Source: Prevotella sp. UBA2725 (GTDB taxonomy: Bacteria > Bacteroidota > Bacteroidia > Bacteroidales > Bacteroidaceae). Taken from it: DNA of 14,496 nucleotides. The notes under the pieces are model-generated. The model did no database searches. It was given only the letters and a program-made list of their open reading frames with translations, and was not told the DNA's origin. Made by a program: the position numbers and the translations under genes. Within the stretch, counting starts at the first letter, position 1; each line of letters starts with the position of its first letter. Below, one piece after another: positions 6,268-12,463 of the stretch. Where the stretch lies: assembly GCA_002353825.1 (NCBI GenBank), contig DEKJ01000023.1, positions 1 through 14,496 of the forward strand. The letters run 5' to 3'.

Positions 6268-7029
6268 TGTCTGAGTTTTTGTCTGATTGTTATTATCATT
6301 ATCTTCGATTGGAGCGATGTTGTTCACGAGTCCCACGATGCCGCCGAGGTCACGGCGGAACCGTTTCCAGAATCCCTCATTGCTGTCTTTGGAGACTGGA
6401 ATGTTGGGAAGGGCGAAGTGCTCGGTGAATCCAGCCTTCGCAGCAGCGCGGTTTCTGACGTTCTTGGCAGCAGCAGTCGATTGCTCATCGTCAAAAACGG
6501 AATCCACGATGCCAAAGTCTTTGGCTTCGTCGGCAAGCATCCATTTCTCCTCATCCATCTTCTTCATGTTCTCCTCGATGGATTTATGGTTCCGATAGGA
6601 GTAGAGCGAAGCGATGGCCTTGTCATAGGTGTCGAGTTCGTCACGTTTTGACTGGAACTTGCTCACGAGCTTATCGATAGCTTGCTTGTTGGCCGAGCCA
6701 TAGAAGCCGATGTCAAGGCTGCTGTTGTGGATGAGCATCAAAGAGCCTGTAGCGATGTTGACGGTCTTGGCCTTCATGCAAAGGAGAGTGGCGGCACTGG
6801 CCGTCATACCCACGATGTACATGTTGCACTGGCCATGAGCCGCTATCAACTCACCGATGGTCATTCCTTGATCTAGGAGACCGCCCGGAGAACTGACGAG
6901 GATGTTGACTTCCTTGTCCTTGTGGCTGTCGAGGAAATCCTTCACCATGTCGGCAGTAGTGCCTCTCTCACCGGTCCACCAGTCATACTCCTCACCGATG
7001 ACACCGGTTATATAGTAATCGTATTTCAT
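5887..7029 (-). CDS. prohead protease (ClpP-type serine protease) fused to a scaffolding domain
   Basis: Cleaves and assembles the prohead. From Met at 7029 the product is 380 aa. Residues 1-185 are a ClpP/crotonase-fold protease: VNILVSSPGGLLDQG (41-55) forms the oxyanion/strand region, GMTASAATLL (74-83) carries the nucleophile S78, and LMLIHNSS (98-105) carries H101; EEKWMLADEAKDFGIVD (160-176) is the typical C-terminal helix. A basic linker (about 185-235) and an Asn-rich stretch (243-249) follow, then a scaffold of about 125 residues with a long coiled coil (284-350) and an acidic C-terminus. An open frame continues upstream to a GTG at 7137, but that would overlap the preceding gene and adds unlike sequence; ATG 7029 has AGAGG 11 nt upstream and fits the family N-terminus (MKYDYYITG). 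The next gene, 30 nt downstream, is the capsid protein. Confidence 0.88.
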   Translation of the reverse strand: MKYDYYITGVIGEEYDWWTGERGTTADMVKDFLDSHKDKEVNILVSSPGGLLDQGMTIGELIAAHGQCNMYIVGMTASAATLLCMKAKTVNIATGSLMLIHNSSLDIGFYGSANKQAIDKLVSKFQSKRDELDTYDKAIASLYSYRNHKSIEENMKKMDEEKWMLADEAKDFGIVDSVFDDEQSTAAAKNVRNRAAAKAGFTEHFALPNIPVSKDSNEGFWKRFRRDLGGIVGLVNNIAPIEDNDNNNQTKTQTMKKIVKNCMCAILGVTDFEATDDGKVTLTDEQLQKVEDGLKTKDSTIDNLTKERDEAKNALTTAENAKAQAEKDKKTAEDKLADLQKEFDAYKNEQGDSSKAHAKVEDGDTPKNAKELLDDVKDLL

Positions 7030-7059
7030 AAACAGATTGCCTCTATTTGTTGTTTTCCA

Positions 7060-7067
7060 CAAAGTTA
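7060..7067 (-). promoter_or_regulatory. possible -7 element upstream of the protease-scaffold gene
   Basis: TAACTTTG on the minus strand matches TAnnTTTG and would start RNA about 25 nt before ATG 7029. A -33 element is only weakly present (TTTCTG at 7085-7090, 17-nt spacing). The 14-mer TTTCCACAAAGTTA around it (plus strand) recurs at 8345-8358. Confidence 0.4.
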
Positions 7068-7097
7068 CAAGCGAGGTGTAATTACAGAAAATACGAC

Positions 7098-7505
7098 TTA
7101 CCCAATTATTTTCATCAAGCCATGTCGCGATTTCCACGTGACAGTGACACTCATCAGGGTGGTGCCTGTTGGCTTATCGGGATATGGGTTGCTCTCCTTG
7201 ATGACTGGGAAGGGGCGCTCGCCGGTGCCTACCAGATACTTCTTCCCATCGATGGCCGTCATCCGGAAGGCCTTGCGCCGCCATGTCTGTGGTGCCTTTG
7301 TCTTCACCTTATAAGTAATGGTGGTCGTCCATATGAGCTCGTTGTTTTCGTAGCTGCTCTCATCAGACACCTGTATGTTCCCGACAGTGTTAATTTCTTC
7401 AAAATTAACATTCGCGGTCAGAAAACATTTCTGCTCTGAAAAAATGCCAGCATTGAAGAGCTCGCTACAGTCACACTCCTCAATTTTAATCAAATTCTGG
7501 ATCAT
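7098..7505 (-). CDS. first gene of the late operon, unknown small phage protein (135 aa)
   Basis: No family recognised. The protein is beta-rich with no membrane segment. A basic patch occurs at residues 69-80 (KVKTKAPQTWRR), followed by FRMTAIDGKKYLVGTGERPFPVI, and the end is VTVTWKSRHGLMKIIG. Two Cys near the N-terminus (CDC) could bind metal or be incidental. It is the first coding region after the late promoter and the tandem TATC repeats, and precedes the protease-scaffold gene by 68 nt. In similar phage late operons this slot holds head-completion or small virion proteins; that is an inference from position only. The start ATG at 7505 has an A/T-rich leader. Confidence 0.7.
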   Translation of the reverse strand: MIQNLIKIEECDCSELFNAGIFSEQKCFLTANVNFEEINTVGNIQVSDESSYENNELIWTTTITYKVKTKAPQTWRRKAFRMTAIDGKKYLVGTGERPFPVIKESNPYPDKPTGTTLMSVTVTWKSRHGLMKIIG

Positions 7506-7548
7506 AGACTTATTACTTGTAAATTATACAATTTATCGATTCTTTTCT

Positions 7549-7590
7549 TATCTCTGCCTATCACGGGGTATCACGCGCTATCTCTGCCTA
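7549..7590. repeat. four tandem 10-bp TATC units in the late leader
   Basis: Units start at 7549, 7559, 7569 and 7579. Units 1 and 4 are identical (TATCTCTGCC); units 2 and 3 share TATCACG. The 10-bp period places all units on one face of the helix, as for a cooperative DNA-binding protein. They lie at and just downstream of the expected start of the late transcript. Confidence 0.7.
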
Positions 7591-7591
7591 A

Positions 7592-7621
7592 CAAAAATAA
7601 GGTATTTTTGTGGATGGCAAA
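7592..7621 (-). promoter_or_regulatory. late operon promoter, Bacteroidota type
   Basis: On the minus strand, TTTG (7618-7621), an 18-nt spacer and TATTTTTG (7592-7599) match the TTTG / TAnnTTTG consensus. The start would be near 7588, giving a leader of about 80 nt before ATG 7505. The -7 box is one arm of an inverted repeat, so a second TATTTTTG box (7603-7610) faces the other way without a good -33. Confidence 0.62.
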
Positions 7622-7631
7622 TCGCTTTTAT

Positions 7632-8144
7632 TTAACGTTTATTCACCCGCTTTCTGCGGTTCATGCCGATATCCTCATGTTTATAGCCTCTACTGATGTT
7701 CACCCCGCATTTTCGGTACGCATCTTTTATGCGCGTGTATTTTTGTATGATGTTGTGCTCTTGTTCGTAGCTGATTCCGTTTGTAGCCATCCAGTCACGA
7801 ATGATGAGCGTGAGCGGTATGGCCCGAAACTGGATAGCGGACAGATCCTCGAACATCTGTTTGGTGAATATGTCGTTGATGGCTTCGGCAATGGCCTTCT
7901 TGCCTGGTGCCGTCAAATAGTTGTAATAATATGGATCCTTGCTTTGCGAATCCGGAATGCATATGGCAAGCTCTCCTTCCTTTTTTGTCTCTACCTCTGC
8001 CCCCTCCGGACGCTTCTTCGTGAAGTAGCGGATGACGCTGTTGATATTCGATTGATTCGGGAAGGTGCATGGTTCACCGAAATGGTGTCTGCACCATTGA
8101 CGTTCGTATTCCGGGAGCTTGATGTAGATCTGTATATTGCTCAT
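7632..8144 (-). CDS. unknown basic protein beside the putative origin (170 aa)
   Basis: The N-terminus, IYIKLPEYERQWCRHHFG, with a following FP..S..N..I segment and RYF, resembles a protein type I have seen in Bacteroidales mobile elements, without an assigned function. The middle has KDPYYYNYLTAPGKKAIAEAI (about 69-89); the rest is helical, and the C-terminus is strongly basic (NRRKRVNKR), suggesting nucleic-acid binding. No membrane or signal segment. It stands alone: a TAnnTTTG box with a TATGCGG-like operator lies just upstream, and the repeat-rich origin candidate lies behind that. A replication or late-control role is possible; an origin-binding initiator is the most interesting alternative, but nothing in the sequence proves it. 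Confidence 0.75.
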   Translation of the reverse strand: MSNIQIYIKLPEYERQWCRHHFGEPCTFPNQSNINSVIRYFTKKRPEGAEVETKKEGELAICIPDSQSKDPYYYNYLTAPGKKAIAEAINDIFTKQMFEDLSAIQFRAIPLTLIIRDWMATNGISYEQEHNIIQKYTRIKDAYRKCGVNISRGYKHEDIGMNRRKRVNKR

Positions 8145-8163
8145 GACTTTTAGTTTTTAATGG

Positions 8164-8196
8164 CAAATTTAGGGAAAATTCCGCATATATTCGGTA
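8164..8196 (-). promoter_or_regulatory. possible promoter for the 170-aa gene with an operator-like site
   Basis: TAAATTTG (8164-8171, minus strand) matches the -7 consensus, 20 nt before ATG 8144; no TTTG is found at -33. In the spacer lies TCCGCATA (8180-8187) followed by TATTCGGTA (8188-8196), matching the TATGCGG(A/T) motif found at the lysogeny switch in both orientations. Together they suggest a repressed or regulator-dependent promoter. Confidence 0.4.
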
Positions 8197-8290
8197 TTTC
8201 TTCTGTTTTTATGTAGACTATTGAGAGTTATTATCGGTATGGAATCATTTTAATTGTCTGATTATCATAGCGTTATCTGTTTTTTGTCGA

Positions 8291-8320
8291 AAAACACGTT
8301 TTTAGGCATGAACGTGTTTT
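8291..8320. repeat. perfect 10-bp inverted repeat
   Basis: AAAACACGTT (8291-8300) and AACGTGTTTT (8311-8320) are exact reverse complements around a 10-nt loop. It lies at the edge of the iteron-like region. It lacks a proper GC-rich stem for a terminator and may be a replication hairpin or a protein site. Confidence 0.55.
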
Positions 8321-8324
8321 CTGG

Positions 8325-8588
8325 TCAGACACATCAGACACAAATTTCCACAAAGTTATAACTCTCTGATTATCAACTATCTTTTGCCAAATTTCTTGTG
8401 TCTGAATTGTGTCTAATGTGTCTGATTTGTGTCTGAATCGTGTCTAAATAGAGGTTTTGTGTCAGTTTGTGTCTGAATGTGTCTGAATGTGTCTGACACA
8501 AAAATAGGGGTGTGCAATATTTTTTATTTCGTATCTTATTGATTATTAGATATATATAATTTTGTGTCTGAATGTGTCTGACGTGTCT
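8325..8588. other. candidate replication origin: phased GTGTCTGA-type repeats around an AT-rich tract
   Basis: The 569-nt gap between the 170-aa gene and the primase gene holds no convincing gene. GTGTCT (or GTGTCA) occurs at 8398, 8409, 8418, 8429, 8440, 8459, 8469, 8479, 8489, 8564, 8574 and 8583, spaced mostly 9-11 bp; many copies read GTGTCTGAAT. Two inverted copies (TCAGACAC) lie at 8325-8332 and 8334-8341. Copy 8489 is part of the 13-bp palindrome TGTGTCTGACACA. Between the two plus-strand clusters is a strongly AT-rich stretch (about 8515-8563) ending in TATATATAATTTTG. Direct repeats phased to the helix beside an AT-rich unwinding tract, next to a primase-helicase gene, is the classic layout of an iteron origin. 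The initiator protein is not identified. Confidence 0.6.
8351..8358 (-). promoter_or_regulatory. possible -7 element inside the origin region
   Basis: TAACTTTG on the minus strand within a 14-mer (TTTCCACAAAGTTA, plus strand, 8345-8358) that is identical to the one at 7054-7067. No TTTG at the normal distance. If active it would give a leader of about 200 nt to the 170-aa gene. Confidence 0.3.
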
Positions 8589-8638
8589 GTGCAAAAATGG
8601 TATACGCGCGGGAAAGCCGTTTTTGACTCTAATTTACG

Positions 8639-8671
8639 AAAAAGGGTGCCGCACCTCACGGTGCAGCACCC
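8639..8671 (-). terminator. rho-independent terminator of the primase-helicase transcript
   Basis: GGGTGC (8644-8649) pairs with GCACCC (8666-8671) and GCACC (8651-8655) with GGTGC (8660-8664) around loop TCAC with one C/A mismatch. On the minus strand it is followed by TTTTT. It lies 42 nt beyond the primase stop, insulating the origin region from early transcription. Confidence 0.85.
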
Positions 8672-8713
8672 TCATGCGTCAGCTTTTCAAACATTTATCT
8701 GGTTAATCTACCC

Positions 8714-11700
8714 CTATAAAAAAGGAGTGTCGTCGTCGTCATCGACGCCTTCCGTTGTAGTCTCAAGGTTGAGACCAAATTTGTCTTTCAGCGTATCGTA
8801 GTAGAAACAGAACGGATGGTCGGTCTGTTCAATATCTATCCACTTCCCCGCTGCTATTTCTTTTTTCTTGGTCACTCCGTCCGTGATGATCTTGAAACGC
8901 TCAGCCCCATACTTACTTCCAAGGTAGCCCGGCGATGTCTGGAGATAGAACCTGATGCTCCGCTCGTTCATGGCCTTGGAGTCTGTCAGTTTTGCGGCCC
9001 GCTTGTACTGTAGAATGATCTTCTTAGGTCTTATCATCAAGATGGCCGTTGTCGTCGGGAATTTGCGGTCTTTGATAAGATTGGTAGACAAAGAGTCTAT
9101 GTATTTGATCTTGTAGTCACTTCCCTCGTAGATATATCCTATCTCCTTCATGTATTGGAAGACATCCCAGAACGTGCCCATCTCATTAGAAGCTGCACAC
9201 TCCTTGTTCTGTCTGACAATGCCATCGATGGTGATGGTCTTCATCTCATTGTATGACCATGGCATATTGAGTTTTCCACCGAGGACTTTATATGTGGCCA
9301 GTAATACCGACCAGTCGCGCCATATACGGTCTTCCACCTCATTGCTCTGCAGCCCGGCTGCGATATCACTGCTCACCTCGTTGTATGTCTGGTAGAACTC
9401 ATTCTCGAATTCTGCTCTGTGGGATAGGATCTCGTTGGTCAGATGGCTCACGCCCATCTTCCGGATGACAGCGAGCTCATTGAACCTCTGCTTGGCTTCC
9501 CGGTCGTGTACTGTCGTGTCGAAAGTCAGATAGATGGTACGGCTGAAAAGCGCGATATCCACGGTCGGCATCTCCTGCCCTGAGAGGATCACGGCTGAGT
9601 CTACAGATGTGATTTCCCGCTTTTTGTCCAGGTCCATGTTCATGCGGCTGCGTCCGGTACCGTCGTACAGGCCTTTGAGGAACTCTATCTTCACCGGGTC
9701 GATGTTGTTCTTGTATTCATCGATATGCACAAGGGCATCAGAGCACTGTGCGATGGCGTCGGCGAGTGCTGCGATGGTAGCATTCTGAATATTCAGCGGT
9801 GTGTTGTTCTTAATGAAGAAGGACATCAGCGTATGCCCCAGCTCAGACTTTCCGCTTCCCTTAGGGCCAAAGAGGTTGAGGATGGGGAAGTTCTTTGTAT
9901 AGCTGGTCACGATGTCACGGAAGAGCGTTGCAAAGAGAAACATCAGACCCACTTTGGCATTGTCGCCGAATACCGTCGCCATCATCCTCGAATAGTCAGG
10001 CAGAGAAATGCTCGAGTGGTTGTCATCGAAGATGAAGAGCCGCTCGAACTTGAACATATCCTTGCGCTCTGTGTAGATTTTCGACATGGCAGGTAGATAG
10101 TAGTTGTCTGTGCCTTTGATGTTGCCATTATCATCATAGCGATCTATACGGCAGATGCCATAGTCGTCGACTTTCATAAACTTGCCGTCCTTGAAGATAC
10201 CATTACCCCAGACAAAGAATCCGGACTGGTTCCATCCCAGCTGCTTGATCTCTGTTGCCGTCTCTGTATTGTCATAGAGATAGTCGCCGAGTGCCGAGAG
10301 TTCCACAGGGCCGGCCTTCCATCGAAAGTTACCCATTGACCCGACGCGCTCCCGAAAGTTCTGCAGAGAGTTCATCTCTGCCTCTTTCATCTCAACCAAG
10401 GCTTCCTCGTGGTTGACGTTGACAAGTTTGTAGATACGTTTCGAGTTATATGGGTCCTTGATGTGGAAGAGAGGCTTCATGGTGAAGTTGCTCCACTGGT
10501 CACCCTTGGACGAATAGCAGCAGTTGTGCTCCTCATAGAATCCATAGTTTTTTAGCAGGTCGATGTCGCCACGCTTACTGATGGCTTCGGCCTTCCTGCG
10601 CTCTCTGTCCTTGATGGCCTGTTTCTGCGCCGATCTCCAGATGTTTTTGCCGCCATATTTATTTCCTAACTTCTCGATGAGCGCATTCTGCGTGTATTCA
10701 TCATCGATGAGGATAACAAGAGAGCAAACGTCCTTGATCTTCTCAGTTCGCTCAGTGGTATTATCGTCTTTGTCCAATACCTTCTCCGCATACCACACTG
10801 GGAAATCTTCCTCCTCGATCTCCTTAAGTGCAGCCTTGGATGTGATGGCAGAGTCAGCATCAGCCTTTACGCCCTTGCTCTTCTGCTTGATCTCTTTCAC
10901 GGTGACGCGGAACCCGTTCTCCATGGCCGTCTTGCCGTTTTTCATCACAGCTGCGAAACCGGGGCCTATAGGATTGAGCGGTGTCTGGTCAGAGTCGGGG
11001 ATCCAGCAGATCGTTGCATTGGCCGTATGGCCAAAGAGCTGTTTGAGCTTGGCAAAATGTTCCTGCGTCCATGCCGTTCCGAGGGCTGCGATGGTGTTAT
11101 CAATGCCGAGTGACTGTAGCTTCATTGCATCAGGAGCTCCCTCGACGCAATAGACCTTTCCCTCTCTCAGCGCAACCGTGCGCGCAATATCGAGTCCGAA
11201 GATCTCTGCTCCTTTATGGAACATGAAGGAGTCCTTGTTATTAAGGTACTTCATCATGCCAGGCTCTTCTACCATGGTCCGAGCGGTGAATGCAATCACA
11301 CGTCCCCAGCGGTCTGTCACCGGTATCATGATGCGGTCACGGAAGAAGTCGATATAGTTGCCGCGCTTCGACATCTGTATCAGGCCGGCTTCTTCCATCA
11401 GCTTCAGATCGTAACCCTTTGCCTTGGCAAACTGTACGAGAGTGTCCCATGAGTCCGGAGCATAGCCAATCTCTTTAATCTCAGTGAAGTCACGGTCTTC
11501 ATCTTCTCGCTTGACGATTTTCTTGAGTTTACCATGTCCTTCTGTCGTTTCGATACGGCTGTTCCAGCGTTTGTTGACATATGCCAATGCCGCTTTTGCT
11601 TTGGGTGTATCGACCTTTATCTGTTCTCTGTAGAACTTGGCGACGGCATCATAGATGATGTACATCGCCTCCTTCTTCTTGCGTTCCTTGATCTGCTCAT

Positions 11701-12010
11701 CGGTATATTGTGTCTTATCTTCCTCGACCTCGATGTCATACTTCTTGGCCAAGAACCGGATGGCCTCCGGAAAGGTCATGCCCTCTTCCTGCATGATGAA
11801 ATTTACAGGCGTTCCACCCTTGCCACAGACAAAGCAATGACAGATATTCTTGCTTGGAGAAATGATAAAGCTGGGATTGTGGTCGGAGTGGAACGGACAC
11901 AATCCTTTATAGTTCACTCCGGATTTATTCAGCGGATGGACATATTCCGAGACAACATCAACGATGTTGGCCCGGTTGAGAACTTGTTCTATGGTTCTGT
12001 TGCTGATCAT
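8714..12010 (-). CDS. primase-helicase (DnaG-type zinc finger + Toprim + P-loop ATPase), 1098 aa
   Basis: Replication protein that should prime and unwind phage DNA. From ATG 12010 the domains are: a CHC2 zinc finger with C38, H41, C59 and C62 (spacing x2, x17, x2, as in DnaG); a primase core with a Toprim domain, YCVEGAPDA (E290) and ICWIPDSDQ (D339, D341); a central linker of about 300 residues with no clear motif; then an ATPase/helicase with Walker A FGPKGSGKS (714-722), Walker B ALVHIDEY (759-766) and a later SAVILSGQEMP segment (805-815) with R824 as arginine-finger candidate, similar to the phage/plasmid primase-helicase ATPases (DUF927-like or SF3-like). The C-terminus ends in an acidic run (GVDDDDDTPFL). 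An in-frame start at 12031 lies upstream of the predicted transcript start, so 12010 is preferred. Confidence 0.92.
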   Translation of the reverse strand: MISNRTIEQVLNRANIVDVVSEYVHPLNKSGVNYKGLCPFHSDHNPSFIISPSKNICHCFVCGKGGTPVNFIMQEEGMTFPEAIRFLAKKYDIEVEEDKTQYTDEQIKERKKKEAMYIIYDAVAKFYREQIKVDTPKAKAALAYVNKRWNSRIETTEGHGKLKKIVKREDEDRDFTEIKEIGYAPDSWDTLVQFAKAKGYDLKLMEEAGLIQMSKRGNYIDFFRDRIMIPVTDRWGRVIAFTARTMVEEPGMMKYLNNKDSFMFHKGAEIFGLDIARTVALREGKVYCVEGAPDAMKLQSLGIDNTIAALGTAWTQEHFAKLKQLFGHTANATICWIPDSDQTPLNPIGPGFAAVMKNGKTAMENGFRVTVKEIKQKSKGVKADADSAITSKAALKEIEEEDFPVWYAEKVLDKDDNTTERTEKIKDVCSLVILIDDEYTQNALIEKLGNKYGGKNIWRSAQKQAIKDRERRKAEAISKRGDIDLLKNYGFYEEHNCCYSSKGDQWSNFTMKPLFHIKDPYNSKRIYKLVNVNHEEALVEMKEAEMNSLQNFRERVGSMGNFRWKAGPVELSALGDYLYDNTETATEIKQLGWNQSGFFVWGNGIFKDGKFMKVDDYGICRIDRYDDNGNIKGTDNYYLPAMSKIYTERKDMFKFERLFIFDDNHSSISLPDYSRMMATVFGDNAKVGLMFLFATLFRDIVTSYTKNFPILNLFGPKGSGKSELGHTLMSFFIKNNTPLNIQNATIAALADAIAQCSDALVHIDEYKNNIDPVKIEFLKGLYDGTGRSRMNMDLDKKREITSVDSAVILSGQEMPTVDIALFSRTIYLTFDTTVHDREAKQRFNELAVIRKMGVSHLTNEILSHRAEFENEFYQTYNEVSSDIAAGLQSNEVEDRIWRDWSVLLATYKVLGGKLNMPWSYNEMKTITIDGIVRQNKECAASNEMGTFWDVFQYMKEIGYIYEGSDYKIKYIDSLSTNLIKDRKFPTTTAILMIRPKKIILQYKRAAKLTDSKAMNERSIRFYLQTSPGYLGSKYGAERFKIITDGVTKKKEIAAGKWIDIEQTDHPFCFYYDTLKDKFGLNLETTTEGVDDDDDTPFL

Positions 12011-12033
12011 GATAAATGTTTGAGTTTGCACGG

Positions 12034-12064
12034 CAAAATTAGCTGACTATGGCCGCGCTCCAAA
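12034..12064 (-). promoter_or_regulatory. promoter of the primase-helicase gene, Bacteroidota type
   Basis: On the minus strand TTTG (12061-12064), exactly 19 nt, then TAATTTTG (12034-12041): a textbook match to TTTG-N19-TAnnTTTG. The start would fall near 12030, only about 20 nt before ATG 12010, so the leader is short. This decides the start codon of the primase gene. Confidence 0.7.
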
Positions 12065-12070
12065 ATACTA

Positions 12071-12226
12071 TTATTGCCCTCTCCAAAGAAGATCTTGACG
12101 CATTTTGATTGCTGTTACCTTCTTGGATTCTTTGCATAGAAAACGATTATCTTTTGCATATAGTTTGATTTCCATGCTCCACCCAAATCTTCTTATATAG
12201 GCTTTTTTTAACTTTCTGTATGTCAT
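12071..12226 (-). CDS. small basic early protein, unknown (51 aa)
   Basis: ATG 12226 to TAA 12071 encodes 51 residues starting MTYRKLKKAYIRRFGWSMEI and ending MRQDLLWRGQ. It is strongly basic with no membrane segment. It begins 6 nt after the stop of the 75-aa gene and ends just before the primase promoter, so it fits the operon closely. Its composition suggests a small nucleic-acid or protein-binding factor; the function is unknown. It fills what would otherwise be a 200-nt gap. Confidence 0.6.
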   Translation of the reverse strand: MTYRKLKKAYIRRFGWSMEIKLYAKDNRFLCKESKKVTAIKMRQDLLWRGQ

Positions 12227-12232
12227 ATCAAT

Positions 12233-12460
12233 TCAATCTTGGTATTTTTCTATCATATCTGTCAACCATGCACGTACACGTTCGTAATGGTAGGATCTGC
12301 AGCGGAACCGATGGCCATGGTAGCTGAATTCACCGACGTAACGTTTTGTACGTCCACGAATGGCACCAACTCCCTTGCGCAGCACGGTTCCGCCAATGCC
12401 CGACGTATAGTGCTTACCTTTGTTATGATATTCTTCATAGATACATCCCTTTCTCTTCAT
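12233..12460 (-). CDS. small basic protein, possible AP2-like DNA-binding fold (75 aa)
   Basis: Rich in Arg, Lys, His, Tyr and Gly. Residues about 30-72 (VGAIRGRTKRYVGEFSYHGH, then RFRCRSYHYERVRAWLTDM) show three short strands followed by one helix, the pattern of AP2/ERF-like or phage integrase arm-type DNA-binding domains, in which strands carry basic residues and the helix has a W-L pair. This is pattern recognition, not a proven homology. The gene starts 4 nt after the preceding stop, and 6 nt separate it from the 51-aa gene. It probably belongs to early DNA metabolism or control. Confidence 0.6.
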   Translation of the reverse strand: MKRKGCIYEEYHNKGKHYTSGIGGTVLRKGVGAIRGRTKRYVGEFSYHGHRFRCRSYHYERVRAWLTDMIEKYQD

Positions 12461-12463
12461 CTC

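Noticed and set aside
7029..7137. Longer protease start at GTG 7137
   Set aside because: It overlaps the preceding gene by 40 nt and adds residues unlike the family; ATG 7029 has a better leader and a likely promoter close by.
8325..8588. CRISPR array
   Set aside because: The units are about 10 bp and directly adjacent, with no long repeats or unique spacers, and no cas genes are present.
8373..8594. 73-codon minus-strand open frame across the GTGTCTGA repeats
   Set aside because: Its sequence (repeated RHIQTQ, DTFRH) is only a translation of the DNA repeats, with no leader or family resemblance.
8562..8801. Plus-strand open frame over the primase 3' end and terminator
   Set aside because: It is antisense to the primase end and runs through the terminator hairpin and repeats; no protein-like features.
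10563..11153. 196-codon plus-strand open frame opposite the primase gene
   Set aside because: Antisense to the Toprim region, whose motifs are clear on the minus strand; it is a shadow frame.
12011..12031. Longer primase start 21 nt upstream
   Set aside because: It lies at or before the predicted transcript start; ATG 12010 gives the normal DnaG-like N-terminus (MISNRTIEQVL).
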